A stretch of DNA of 38,716 nt from NCBI GenBank assembly GCA_937146765.1, contig CAKZRP010000006.1, positions 1 through 38,716 of the forward strand, written 5' to 3'. Under the pieces are notes generated by a model. That model was not told the DNA's origin, ran no database searches, and saw only the letters and a program-made list of their open reading frames with translations. A program made the translations under genes and the position numbers. This DNA is from an uncultured Paracoccaceae bacterium (GTDB lineage: Bacteria; Pseudomonadota; Alphaproteobacteria; Rhodobacterales; Rhodobacteraceae). Within the stretch, counting starts at the first letter, position 1. The number at the start of each line of letters is the position of its first letter. This document shows, piece by piece, positions 7,699 to 15,351 of the stretch.

Positions 7699-8258
7699 TG
7701 CAGCACCTCCGCCCGCCAGGCCGGCCATTTGCGATGCAGCACGGAGACGCTGTCGCCTACCCCGAATCCCGCCAGATCGGCCAACGGCACCCAGGCCAGC
7801 GCGTGGGATTCCACACTGGCCCGCGCCGTACCGGCTTCGGCCACAAAGAGATAGCGCACATCGTAATGCAGATGCGCGGGCTCCCGGCTGCTGGGCGGGA
7901 TCTGGTGGATGTCCACGTCAAAGACCTCCTGACCGAGTTGCCGGATCCGGCGCAGCCCGCTTTCCTCATAGGCCTCCTTGGCGGCGACAAAGGGCGCATC
8001 GGCGATGCCGTCGCAATGGCCGCCGAGCTGCAGCCAGAGGTTCAGCCGGGCATGATGGGTCAGCAGCACCGAGGTGAGATCCGGCGAAAGCACAAAGGCA
8101 GAGGCGGTGACATGATCCCGCGCCGGATCGCGGTCAAAGGCGCCCGGCTCCTCGGCACAAAAGCGGGACAGCCGCGTCCACATCTCTGCATCGCGCGCAT
8201 CACGGAGCCTCATCTGCCCGATCCCCGGCAATCTCTTGCCGGTCATTTGCTCACTCAC
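7695..8258 (-). CDS. NUDIX hydrolase with altered Nudix box
   Basis: A 187-residue predicted pyrophosphohydrolase acting on a nucleoside diphosphate linked to another moiety. The Nudix box begins at GHCDGIADAP and ends KEAYEESGL. The EExGL metal-binding end is intact, but the first glutamate of GX5E is Ala and the REUXEE arginine is Lys, so activity or substrate may be shifted. The hydrophobic core around HARLNLWLQLGGH is typical of the fold. A GTG start at 8258 is chosen because AAGGAG lies six bases upstream; an open GTG at 8273 and an ATG at 8246 are alternatives. It is translationally coupled through ATGA to the downstream EEP gene, so the two are presumably made together. Confidence 0.85.
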   Translation of the reverse strand: MSEQMTGKRLPGIGQMRLRDARDAEMWTRLSRFCAEEPGAFDRDPARDHVTASAFVLSPDLTSVLLTHHARLNLWLQLGGHCDGIADAPFVAAKEAYEESGLRRIRQLGQEVFDVDIHQIPPSSREPAHLHYDVRYLFVAEAGTARASVESHALAWVPLADLAGFGVGDSVSVLHRKWPAWRAEVLQ

Positions 8259-8440
8259 GTGACACTCCTTCACCTTCCCGTGACGGTTGTGACGGATACC
8301 TTGCCGCGCCCGGGATGTCTGCGCACTTTAGAGGGGTTGCTGCGAAAGACCTTGCAGGGCCCTGCCCCAACAGCCACCCTGCCCCCGCCCGTTGAAGCCC
8401 TGTCACCACGCCCCTTGTCCAGCCTGTTGAAAGCCTCGCC

Positions 8441-9709
8441 ATGCCCACCGAACGCCTCAGATTTCCCGGCCATGCAGGTGACGAGCTCTCGGCCCGTCTC
8501 GACCTGCCGGATGGCCCCGTCCTTGCCACTGCCCTTTTTGCCCATTGCTTCACCTGTTCCAAGGAGATTCCGGCCGCCCGGCGGATTGCGGCGCGTCTGG
8601 CGGCGATGGGGATCGCGGTGCTGCGCTTCGATTTCACCGGGCTTGGCCATTCCGAGGGGGAGTTCGCCAATACGAATTTCTCGTCGAACGTGGAGGATTT
8701 GATCGCGGCGGCGCAGTTCCTGGCTGGCCGCAACATGGCGCCGGACCTGCTGATCGGCCATTCCCTGGGCGGGGCGGCGGTGCTGCGGGCGCGGGCCGGG
8801 ATTCCCTCGGCGCGGGCGGTGGTCACCCTTGGTGCGCCCTTTGATCCGGCCCATGTGGCCCATCACCTCGGCGCGGCGCTGGAGCAGATCCAGCGCGAGG
8901 GCGAGGCGGAGGTGACCCTTGGCAACCGCCCCTTCGTGATCCGGCGTCAGTTCCTGGAGGACATCCGGCAAAGCGCGCTCGGGACGGCCCTGGCCGATCT
9001 GGATGCTGCCCTTCTGGTGATGCACGCACCGCGCGACATGACGGTGGGGATCGACAATGCCGCCCAGATCTTTCAGGCCGCGCTCCATCCCAAAAGCTTT
9101 GTCACGCTGGATGACGCAGACCACCTGATCTCGCAGGCGCGGGATGCGGATTATGCCGCCGAGGTGATCGCCACCTGGGTCACGCGCTACGTGGAGATGA
9201 ATCCCCCCGCACCGCCCCCCGGCGCACCGGAGGGGATCATCCGGGTGACAGAGGCCGATCCCGACGGGTTCCTGCAGGACATCCAGAACGGACCTTACCA
9301 CCATCTCAGCGCCGATGAGCCGGAGGCCTACGGCGGCACCAACAAGGGGCTGTCGCCCTATGGCTTCGTCGCTGCCGGCCTTGGGGCCTGCACCTCGATG
9401 ACGCTGAGGATGTACGCACGGCGCAAGGGCTGGCCGCTTGACGGGATCCGGGTGGAGGTGAGCCATGACAAGGTGCATGCGCAGGACGCTATTCCCTCGG
9501 GTCCGGCCAAGATCGACCGCTTCTCCCGCGTCATCCACCTTCAGGGGGATCTCAGCCCTGAACAACGGGAAAAGCTGCTGGAGATTGCCGACAAATGCCC
9601 GGTGCACCGAACCCTTGAGCAAAGCTCGGAAGTGGAAACCCGGATGGAGAACGATCCGGCTGCGGATCTTTTCGAGGCGGAGCGGGCGGCTGCCCATTCC
9701 GCGGGCTGA
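8441..9709 (+). CDS. Alpha/beta hydrolase fused to OsmC-family domain
   Basis: A 422-residue two-domain protein. Residues 1-255 are a serine hydrolase: nucleophile S108 in GHSLGG, acid D199 in APRDM and base H228 in DADHL. Residues 265-415 are OsmC-like, with the two redox cysteines C317 (GACTSM) and C386 (KCPVHRTLE) that reduce organic hydroperoxides in the family. The linker 253-263 is proline-rich. Fusions of this type recur in proteobacteria; the inferred role is detoxification of lipid or ester hydroperoxides in the cytoplasm, but the physiological substrate is unknown. The ATG at 8441 has only a weak purine-rich upstream stretch. The NUDIX gene diverges from it, with about 180 bases between start codons. 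Confidence 0.9.
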   Translation: MPTERLRFPGHAGDELSARLDLPDGPVLATALFAHCFTCSKEIPAARRIAARLAAMGIAVLRFDFTGLGHSEGEFANTNFSSNVEDLIAAAQFLAGRNMAPDLLIGHSLGGAAVLRARAGIPSARAVVTLGAPFDPAHVAHHLGAALEQIQREGEAEVTLGNRPFVIRRQFLEDIRQSALGTALADLDAALLVMHAPRDMTVGIDNAAQIFQAALHPKSFVTLDDADHLISQARDADYAAEVIATWVTRYVEMNPPAPPPGAPEGIIRVTEADPDGFLQDIQNGPYHHLSADEPEAYGGTNKGLSPYGFVAAGLGACTSMTLRMYARRKGWPLDGIRVEVSHDKVHAQDAIPSGPAKIDRFSRVIHLQGDLSPEQREKLLEIADKCPVHRTLEQSSEVETRMENDPAADLFEAERAAAHSAG

Positions 9710-9719
9710 GCCATGCGCC

Positions 9720-10379
9720 CCTGATCCGCCCGCCGCATCGCAGGGCGCGGGAAAACCTGCCCTCGGCGCGCGACGCCCGCCCCCGCGTGAGGTACCAGAC
9801 CCCGAAGAGATGCAGCGCCACCGCCAGCGCGATCAGATTGGCGACCCCGCGCCTGAGCGGCCGCCGCAGGAACACCACGGCGGCAAAGAGTGAAAAAAAG
9901 GCCACCTCATGGCTCAGCGACCGGAGCGGACCGTTGCTGCCCTGTGGCAGCGGAGTGAGGATAGGCGATATTTGCGCCACCAAGGGTCACCAGCGCCACA
10001 TTGCCCACCACCAAATAGAAGCTCAGCGGCTATGCTAGACCGGCGAGGATGGAGGTGATGATCTTGCGCAACACGATCTCCACCGGACGCACCCGCGACA
10101 CGGTCAGAGGCGTCAGCACATTGGCGCAGTGGTGCACCGCGTGGAACGGCAAGACCCAAGAGGTGATTGGCCGGGAGCAGGTTGATATCAACCAGGTTGG
10201 AGTGGTGGCGAGTGCCCCCCCGGGGTGAGCCACTTCAGGAACCGCTCCGGCCGCCTGCGCATCACCCAGATCCCATAGGCGAGGAAGACGGTACAGGAGA
10301 GGTAGACCCCCGAATAGCGCTGGCTCGGGCTGACCACGGTCTGGAAGAGGCTGGAAAGAGAGAGTGTCAGTACATCCAT
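9720..10379 (-). pseudogene. Decayed sterol desaturase/fatty acid hydroxylase-family gene
   Basis: Pieces of a membrane di-iron hydroxylase appear in successive frames on the minus strand. The ATG at 10379 opens a normal-looking N-terminus (MDVLTLSLSSLFQTVV, about 55 codons) that breaks at a run of seven Cs (10215-10221 on the plus strand). The next frame reads HSRHHSNLVDINLL. After an apparent internal deletion, a third frame gives FHAVHHCANVLTPLTV, the family histidine box, then a TAG at 10030-10032, SFYLVVGNVALVTLGG, and another frame change to a hydrophobic C-terminal stretch up to about 9790. About 200 codons remain of an expected 280-330, so whole helices and part of the histidine cluster are gone. 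At least three frame breaks and one stop make it non-functional. The downstream boundary is approximate. Confidence 0.8.
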
Positions 10380-10576
10380 GTTGCACCTCCTCGGTCCGCC
10401 CCTTCAGCTCTGGCCTTGCCGCCACCCGCCAGGCTGGCGCGACAATCGAGAGAAAGGGAGGCAGCAATGTGAGCGGGGAAAGAAATTTTCTGGCAGTTTG
10501 ACCAAGATCAAAGTCCGTGACGCCTACCCGCCACAGGCTGCGGACAGACCCGCTCTTTGCCGCAGAGGACAGTACC

Positions 10577-10831
10577 ATGGGCATTTTCCGCACCTTTATC
10601 CGCAGCGCCGATCTGGTGAACGGCATGACACAACGTCTCGGCCTGGATCTGGCGTCCCGTCTGGCCCGCGACCCCGAAAGCGAGGCGCAACGCCTGAAGC
10701 AGATGATCACCCGTTGCGCGGCCTGCCGCGCACATGTGGCCTGCGCCCAGCTACAGGCGCAGGAGGACAGCCTTGCGGCCTGCCCCGCCTATTGCCAGAA
10801 CCGCGCCGCCTTTGCGGTGCTGGCCGATTGA
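10577..10831 (+). CDS. DUF6455 family small cysteine-rich protein
   Basis: An 84-residue protein with five cysteines: CAAC, then CAQ, CPAYC in the second half, a pattern that could hold a metal or a disulfide/iron-sulfur group. It matches the DUF6455 family as I know it from roseobacters; no function is established. There is no signal peptide, so it is probably cytoplasmic. The ATG at 10577 has GAGGA (10565-10569) at good spacing; an open extension upstream to 10517 lacks such a site. It lies between the desaturase pseudogene and purB and has no obvious operon partner. Confidence 0.7.
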   Translation: MGIFRTFIRSADLVNGMTQRLGLDLASRLARDPESEAQRLKQMITRCAACRAHVACAQLQAQEDSLAACPAYCQNRAAFAVLAD

Positions 10832-10853
10832 CACCACCTTAGGGCCACGGCCT

Positions 10854-10891
10854 GCGCTGCTGCGGCGCGGCGCTTGCCGCCGGGGCAGCGC
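10854..10891 (+). other. GC-rich hairpin upstream of purB
   Basis: GCGCTGC (10854-10860) pairs perfectly with GCAGCGC (10885-10891), and inside it GCGGC (10862-10866) pairs with GCCGC (10876-10880). The nested stem lies about 50 bases before the purB start and has no T tract. It may be a leader structure or simply a GC-rich coincidence. Confidence 0.35.
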
Positions 10892-10943
10892 TCGTCTATG
10901 AGGGCGGCATCTGTTCCCCGCTCAAAAAAAGGTGCCGCCGCCT

Positions 10944-12248
10944 ATGATCCCTCGCTATGCCCGCCCCGATATGGTTGCCGTCTGGTCCCCCGAGACCAAG
11001 TTCAAGATCTGGTACGAGATCGAGGCACATGCCTGCGAAGCGATGGCGAACCTCGGCGTGATCCCGCGCGAAAACGCCGATGCGGTCTGGAAAGCCAAGG
11101 ACGTGGAATTCGACGTCGCCCGCATCGACGAAATCGAAGCGGTCACCAAACACGACGTCATCGCGTTCCTGACCCATCTGGCCGAGCATGTCGGCTCGGA
11201 AGAGGCGCGCTTTGTGCATCAGGGCATGACCTCCTCTGACGTGCTCGACACCTGCCTCAACGTTCAGCTGACCCGCGCCGCCGACCTTCTGCTCGTCGGC
11301 ATGGACAAGCTGCTCGAAGCGCTGAAAAAGCGCGCGCTGGAGCATAAGGACACCGTCCGCGTCGGCCGCAGCCATGGCATCCACGCAGAACCGACCACCA
11401 TGGGCCTGACCTTTGCCCGGTTCTACGCCGAGATGGACCGCAACAAGCGCCGCCTGATCGCCGCGCGTGAGGAAATCGCCACCGGTGCGATCTCCGGCGC
11501 GGTGGGCACCTTCGCCAATATCGACCCGCGGGTTGAGGAATATGTCTGCGAACAGCTGGGCCTCGCGCCCGAGCCGATCTCGACCCAGGTGATCCCCCGC
11601 GACCGTCACGCGATGTTCTTTGCCACCCTCGGCGTCATCGCATCCTCGATCGAGAACGTCGCGATTGAGATCCGCCACATGCAGCGCACCGAAGTGCTGG
11701 AAGGTGCCGAATTCTTCTCCATGGGTCAAAAAGGCTCCTCGGCGATGCCGCACAAGAAGAACCCGGTGCTGACCGAGAACCTCACCGGTCTGGCGCGTCT
11801 GGTCCGCATGGCGGTGATCCCGGCGATGGAGAACGTGGCGCTGTGGCACGAGCGGGACATCTCCCACTCCTCCGTTGAGCGCGGCATTGGCCCGGATGCC
11901 ACCATCACCCTTGATTTTGCGCTGCACCGTCTGGCCGGCGTAATCGACAAGATGCTGGTCTTCCCGGAGAACATGCTGGACAACATGAACAAATTCCCCG
12001 GCCTTGTAATGTCGCAGCGGGTGCTCTTGGCGCTGACCCAAGCGGGTGTCAGCCGCGAGGACGCCTATTCCATGGTGCAACGCAACGCGCTGAAGGTCTG
12101 GGAAGACCGCGTGGATTTCCGCGAGCTTTTGTTGGCGGACGCCGATGTGGTTGCCGCGCTGGGCGAAGAGGCGATCAACGAGAAATTCGACATGGGCTAT
12201 CACACCAAGCACGTCGACACGATTTTCAAGCGCGTCTTCGGCGTCTGA
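10944..12248 (+). CDS. purB: Adenylosuccinate lyase
   Basis: Catalyses two purine steps, SAICAR to AICAR plus fumarate and adenylosuccinate to AMP plus fumarate, as a cytoplasmic homotetramer. The 434-residue protein carries the fumarase/aspartase superfamily signature GSSAMPHKKNP with its mobile catalytic-serine loop. The catalytic histidine regions GRSHGIHAEPTT and TSSDVLDT are also present. The length is normal for the bacterial enzyme. The ATG at 10944 is preferred over the GTG at 10932; AAAGGTG lies upstream at 10928-10934. A good terminator follows 26 bases after the stop, so purB is probably monocistronic. Confidence 0.96.
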   Translation: MIPRYARPDMVAVWSPETKFKIWYEIEAHACEAMANLGVIPRENADAVWKAKDVEFDVARIDEIEAVTKHDVIAFLTHLAEHVGSEEARFVHQGMTSSDVLDTCLNVQLTRAADLLLVGMDKLLEALKKRALEHKDTVRVGRSHGIHAEPTTMGLTFARFYAEMDRNKRRLIAAREEIATGAISGAVGTFANIDPRVEEYVCEQLGLAPEPISTQVIPRDRHAMFFATLGVIASSIENVAIEIRHMQRTEVLEGAEFFSMGQKGSSAMPHKKNPVLTENLTGLARLVRMAVIPAMENVALWHERDISHSSVERGIGPDATITLDFALHRLAGVIDKMLVFPENMLDNMNKFPGLVMSQRVLLALTQAGVSREDAYSMVQRNALKVWEDRVDFRELLLADADVVAALGEEAINEKFDMGYHTKHVDTIFKRVFGV

Positions 12249-12273
12249 AGGGAACCCAACCCGACTGATCCCT

Positions 12274-12309
12274 GAAACGCTCCGCGCCCACGCGGGGCGT
12301 TTCTTGTTT
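12274..12309 (+). terminator. Rho-independent terminator of purB
   Basis: A 13-bp stem (12274-12286 with 12291-12303) with one G-T pair and a four-base CCCA loop, followed by TTGTTT. It lies 26 bases after the purB stop. Confidence 0.85.
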
Positions 12310-12368
12310 GCCGATCCGGGCAATGGTAGGACCTAAGGTGACGGTTTCCGCAGGACTGAGCCCGCGCC

Positions 12369-13343
12369 ATGCTTTTCTCCAAGACCCTAGATCACGAAAT
12401 GGTAGACGCCTGCGTCGCAGAATTCGCCGCAGCCTCGGGATGCGAGAGCGGAGGACTGGCGGCCCATTGCTACTATGAATCCGCCGATTTCCCGGGACAG
12501 CGCTTGGTGTTCACGCTGGTTGGCTCCCCCCTTGGTGCCTTGTCGCTCAAGGTGGATTTTGCCCCGGGCCAGACCCGCTTGCGACGCGAATTCGACCACC
12601 TCAAACGCCTCCATGACGCCCTGGGCCAGGATCCACGCAATTCCGTGGTGACGCCCGTCTACCTCTCTCCCGGCGGCGCGTTCCACGTCACCCAGCTTGC
12701 CGAGGGCAAGACCGCCAAGGAGGTTGTCTACGCCAGTTCACAGGACGCCCAGGCGGCCCAGGCCTTCCGGCGCGGCGGACAATGGCTGGAGGCCCTTCAC
12801 AAGAGCACAGTGCCACAGGAGGCCCCCATCTGGCTTGGCTGGATGACCGACACGCTTTCCCGACGGCTGGAGGCGGGCGACAGCGCCGTGCCCGCAGCGC
12901 GGATCGAGGCGGAAATGCAGCGCCTGAAACGGGAGCTTGCACCGTTTCAAGGCGCGCCCCATCCCCGCGCCTTCAGCCACGGCGACTATCTTGGCGGCAA
13001 TCTGATCCTCGGGCGCGGGATCAATATCGGCCTCGATTTCACCGAATCCGAGGAGAAACATCGGGTCTACGATGTGGTCGATTTCCTGAAAATGGACGTG
13101 ATGCGCCCCTGCCCCCAGTCGGTGATCGGACCGGAAGGACTGAACCGCTCCGCGCGCGAGATGTTCCTGCGCGGGTATCGCCTGCCCCTGTCGCCCGATC
13201 TGCTGACCCTTTGCCTGCGCGGGCGGTTGCTGATCGACTGGGTTGCCATCACCCAGGACAGATTGGAACAGAGCGCCTTTCAACGGCGCAAATATGCAGC
13301 ACATGAAACCCGGTTGACCGCAGCCCTCGCCCTCACAGGGTGA
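12369..13343 (+). CDS. APH-like phosphotransferase family protein
   Basis: A 324-residue protein with a protein-kinase-like fold. The catalytic loop is SHGDYLGGN with H204, D206 and N211, and the metal-binding aspartate D223 follows in GLDF. A lysine in LSLKVDF (K61) could be the ATP-phosphate contact. This arrangement is that of the aminoglycoside-phosphotransferase/choline-kinase superfamily. Nothing in the sequence or neighbourhood identifies the substrate, and a chromosomal housekeeping context argues against dedicated antibiotic resistance. There is no signal peptide, so it is cytoplasmic. The ATG at 12369 follows the purB terminator by 60 bases, implying its own promoter in that gap, though no convincing boxes were seen. 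Confidence 0.7.
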   Translation: MLFSKTLDHEMVDACVAEFAAASGCESGGLAAHCYYESADFPGQRLVFTLVGSPLGALSLKVDFAPGQTRLRREFDHLKRLHDALGQDPRNSVVTPVYLSPGGAFHVTQLAEGKTAKEVVYASSQDAQAAQAFRRGGQWLEALHKSTVPQEAPIWLGWMTDTLSRRLEAGDSAVPAARIEAEMQRLKRELAPFQGAPHPRAFSHGDYLGGNLILGRGINIGLDFTESEEKHRVYDVVDFLKMDVMRPCPQSVIGPEGLNRSAREMFLRGYRLPLSPDLLTLCLRGRLLIDWVAITQDRLEQSAFQRRKYAAHETRLTAALALTG

Positions 13344-13431
13344 ATTCTCACGATTTTGTTATCATTGGATTTGCCGAGCTGCCGTGTTTTCGGAATACAT
13401 CAGTCACGAACAGATTTCTGGAGACCCCAAC

Positions 13432-13995
13432 ATGCGCATCACTGTTCTGTCCTTCGCCCTTGGCCTGACCACCCTCAGCCTGTCCGCTCTGTCCGTCGGC
13501 ACCGCTGCCCAGGCGGCGGGTGGCGACTCAACCACCCCGCCCACACCCTCGGAAACCACCAAGAAATGCTGGGGAAAGCGGGTCTGGGACGAAACCACGC
13601 AGAAATGCGTGAAGCCCGAACAATCCTCGATGAACGGCGGTCAATTGCTCGAGACCGCGCGTGAGCTGGCTTATCTGGAACGGTTCGAGGATGCCCAGGC
13701 GGTGCTGGCGGCGCATCCGGATCAGACGGATAGTCTGGTTCTCACCTATTGGGGCTTCACCAATCGCAAAATGGGTCGGACCGACCTTGCCAACGACTAT
13801 TACGCCCAGGCGATCGCGCAGAACCCCGACAACATCCTCGCGCGCAGCTATATGGCGCAAGGCTTTGTCGCCAATGGGGAATACGCTCAGGCCCTGGCCC
13901 AATGGAAGGAAATCCAGGCCCGCGGCGGCTCCGGCACATGGGCAGAAGCCTCGCTGCGCAACGCGATCATGACGGGTGTCACGGTTAACTACTAA
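13432..13995 (+). CDS. Periplasmic TPR protein with C-x-W-D-x-C motif
   Basis: A 187-residue secreted protein. Residues 1-28 form a signal peptide ending in AAQAA. A short cysteine pair follows in KKCWGKRVWDETTQKCVKP, a motif recurring in small alphaproteobacterial periplasmic proteins and probably a disulfide loop. The remainder holds about three tetratricopeptide-like helical pairs (for example LARSYMAQGFVANGEYAQALAQW), suggesting a protein-protein scaffold. The ATG at 13432 has GGAGA (13420-13424) at good spacing. fliG starts 78 bases downstream on the same strand, so the two may be co-transcribed, but no functional link is established. Confidence 0.8.
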   Translation: MRITVLSFALGLTTLSLSALSVGTAAQAAGGDSTTPPTPSETTKKCWGKRVWDETTQKCVKPEQSSMNGGQLLETARELAYLERFEDAQAVLAAHPDQTDSLVLTYWGFTNRKMGRTDLANDYYAQAIAQNPDNILARSYMAQGFVANGEYAQALAQWKEIQARGGSGTWAEASLRNAIMTGVTVNY

Positions 13996-14073
13996 GCTTC
14001 AGGCTTTCTTTACTGCTGACGGCCTATCTTCGTACCTGACAGAAAGAGAATCTTTTCGGGTCAAGGTTCAAGA

Positions 14074-15171
14074 ATGGAACAATCATCAGCCTTAGCGCTC
14101 CCCATGGCTAATCCGGGTTTGGATTTCGGCGGCTTTTCGTCGCCTGCTCCGTCCCTGTCCGGGGGCGCCTCCCAGTTGAGCGGCAAAGCCAAGGCCGCCA
14201 TCGTCGTGCGTCTTCTTCTTAATGAAGGGGCCGACATACCGCTTGAAGATCTGCCGGACGAGCTTCAGCTCGAACTGACCCAGCAGATGGGCAAGATGCG
14301 TCTGGTCGATCGCCAGACGCTTCATGCGGTTGCCAATGAATTTGCAGAGCAGTTGGAAAACATCGGCCTGTCCTTCCCAAATGGTCTCGCCGGTGCGTTG
14401 ACCGCTATGGAGGGCAAGATCAGCCGCCACACCCACAACCGCCTGCGCAAGGAAGCCGGAGTGCGCCAGTTCGGCGATCCCTGGGAGCGGCTGCGCAAGC
14501 TGCCGCCAGAGGAATTGGCAGAACTCGCCAAGGCGGAAAGCACCGAGGTGGCCGCCGTGCTGCTGTCGAAGATCGACACCCACAAGGCCGCCGAGATGCT
14601 CCAGCATCTGCCCGGTCCGCTTGCCCGGCGCATCACCTATGCGGTGAGCCAGACCAGCAATGTGACCCCGGAAACGGTGGATCGCATCGGCCTGTCGCTG
14701 GCGGCCCAAATCGAGGCGCGCCCGCAGGTCGCCTTCGAGCAAACCCCGGGCCAACGTGTCGGTGCGATTCTGACCCAGTCGCAGGCCGCAAAACGCGAAG
14801 AGGTGCTGACCGCTCTGGACGAGGAGGACAAGGAATTTGCCACCGACGTGCGCAAGTCCATCTTCACCTTCGCGCTGATTGCAAAGAAAGTCGAAGCCGT
14901 CGACGTGCCGAAACTGGTCCGTGCCCTCGGCCCGCAGGAGATCACCACCGCGATCGCCTTTGCCACCGAAGAGGACGATGTCGCCTCGGTCACCTTCCTG
15001 CTGGAGAACATGTCCTCCCGCATGGCCAACAACCTGCGCGAGGAAGCGAACCAACTGGGCCGCATCAAGCGCGCCGACGGCGAGGCGGCCTTTGGTCTCA
15101 TCGTCAACATGTTGCGCGAGATGGTCGTCAACGGCGACATCGAGCTGAAATCGGAAGAAGAAGAAAGCTGA
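14074..15171 (+). CDS. fliG: Flagellar motor switch protein FliG
   Basis: The rotor protein that transmits torque from MotA to the flagellar C-ring, at the cytoplasmic face. The 365-residue protein has the usual N, middle and C domains. The middle-domain KAAEMLQHLPGPLARRI segment and C-terminal NMSSRMANNLREE torque helix are recognisable; the equivalent of the E. coli Arg281 is kept and the Asp288/Asp289 pair is Glu-Glu. The EHPQ motif is replaced by ESTE (only E kept). A proline-rich N-terminal stretch (about 30 residues) precedes the domain. No other flagellar gene lies within the window, so fliG is separated from the main cluster. A terminator follows at 15242-15274. Confidence 0.85.
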   Translation: MEQSSALALPMANPGLDFGGFSSPAPSLSGGASQLSGKAKAAIVVRLLLNEGADIPLEDLPDELQLELTQQMGKMRLVDRQTLHAVANEFAEQLENIGLSFPNGLAGALTAMEGKISRHTHNRLRKEAGVRQFGDPWERLRKLPPEELAELAKAESTEVAAVLLSKIDTHKAAEMLQHLPGPLARRITYAVSQTSNVTPETVDRIGLSLAAQIEARPQVAFEQTPGQRVGAILTQSQAAKREEVLTALDEEDKEFATDVRKSIFTFALIAKKVEAVDVPKLVRALGPQEITTAIAFATEEDDVASVTFLLENMSSRMANNLREEANQLGRIKRADGEAAFGLIVNMLREMVVNGDIELKSEEEES

Positions 15172-15241
15172 CCGCAAGCCTGGGGCTCCTCCCCGCTGCG
15201 ACGGCGCCTGACCCGCCTGTTGCCAAACGGTTGAAACACTT

Positions 15242-15274
15242 GAAACCCGCGTCGGATCGGCGCGGGTTTCTTGT
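15242..15274 (+). terminator. Rho-independent terminator of fliG
   Basis: A 10-bp perfect stem GAAACCCGCG (15242-15251) with CGCGGGTTTC (15261-15270), a nine-base loop and TTGT after it. It lies about 70 bases after the fliG stop. Confidence 0.8.
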
Positions 15275-15351
15275 ACCTTGCGCCCGCCGGGCCTATGATC
15301 CCTGCCACAAGATTGCGGAGCCCATCCGCCTCCAAGAGCAGGCCATACCCC

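Noticed and set aside
9710..10380. Insertion sequence or prophage remnant as a cause of the desaturase decay
   Set aside because: No terminal inverted repeats, target duplications, transposase or integrase fragments were seen.
12369..13343. Calling the APH-like protein an aminoglycoside resistance gene
   Set aside because: Only superfamily motifs are present; there is no mobile element, resistance partner or specific subfamily motif nearby.
13985..13990. GTTAAC upstream of fliG as a CtrA site
   Set aside because: It is a single half-site at the end of the TPR gene with no second half at the required seven-base spacing.
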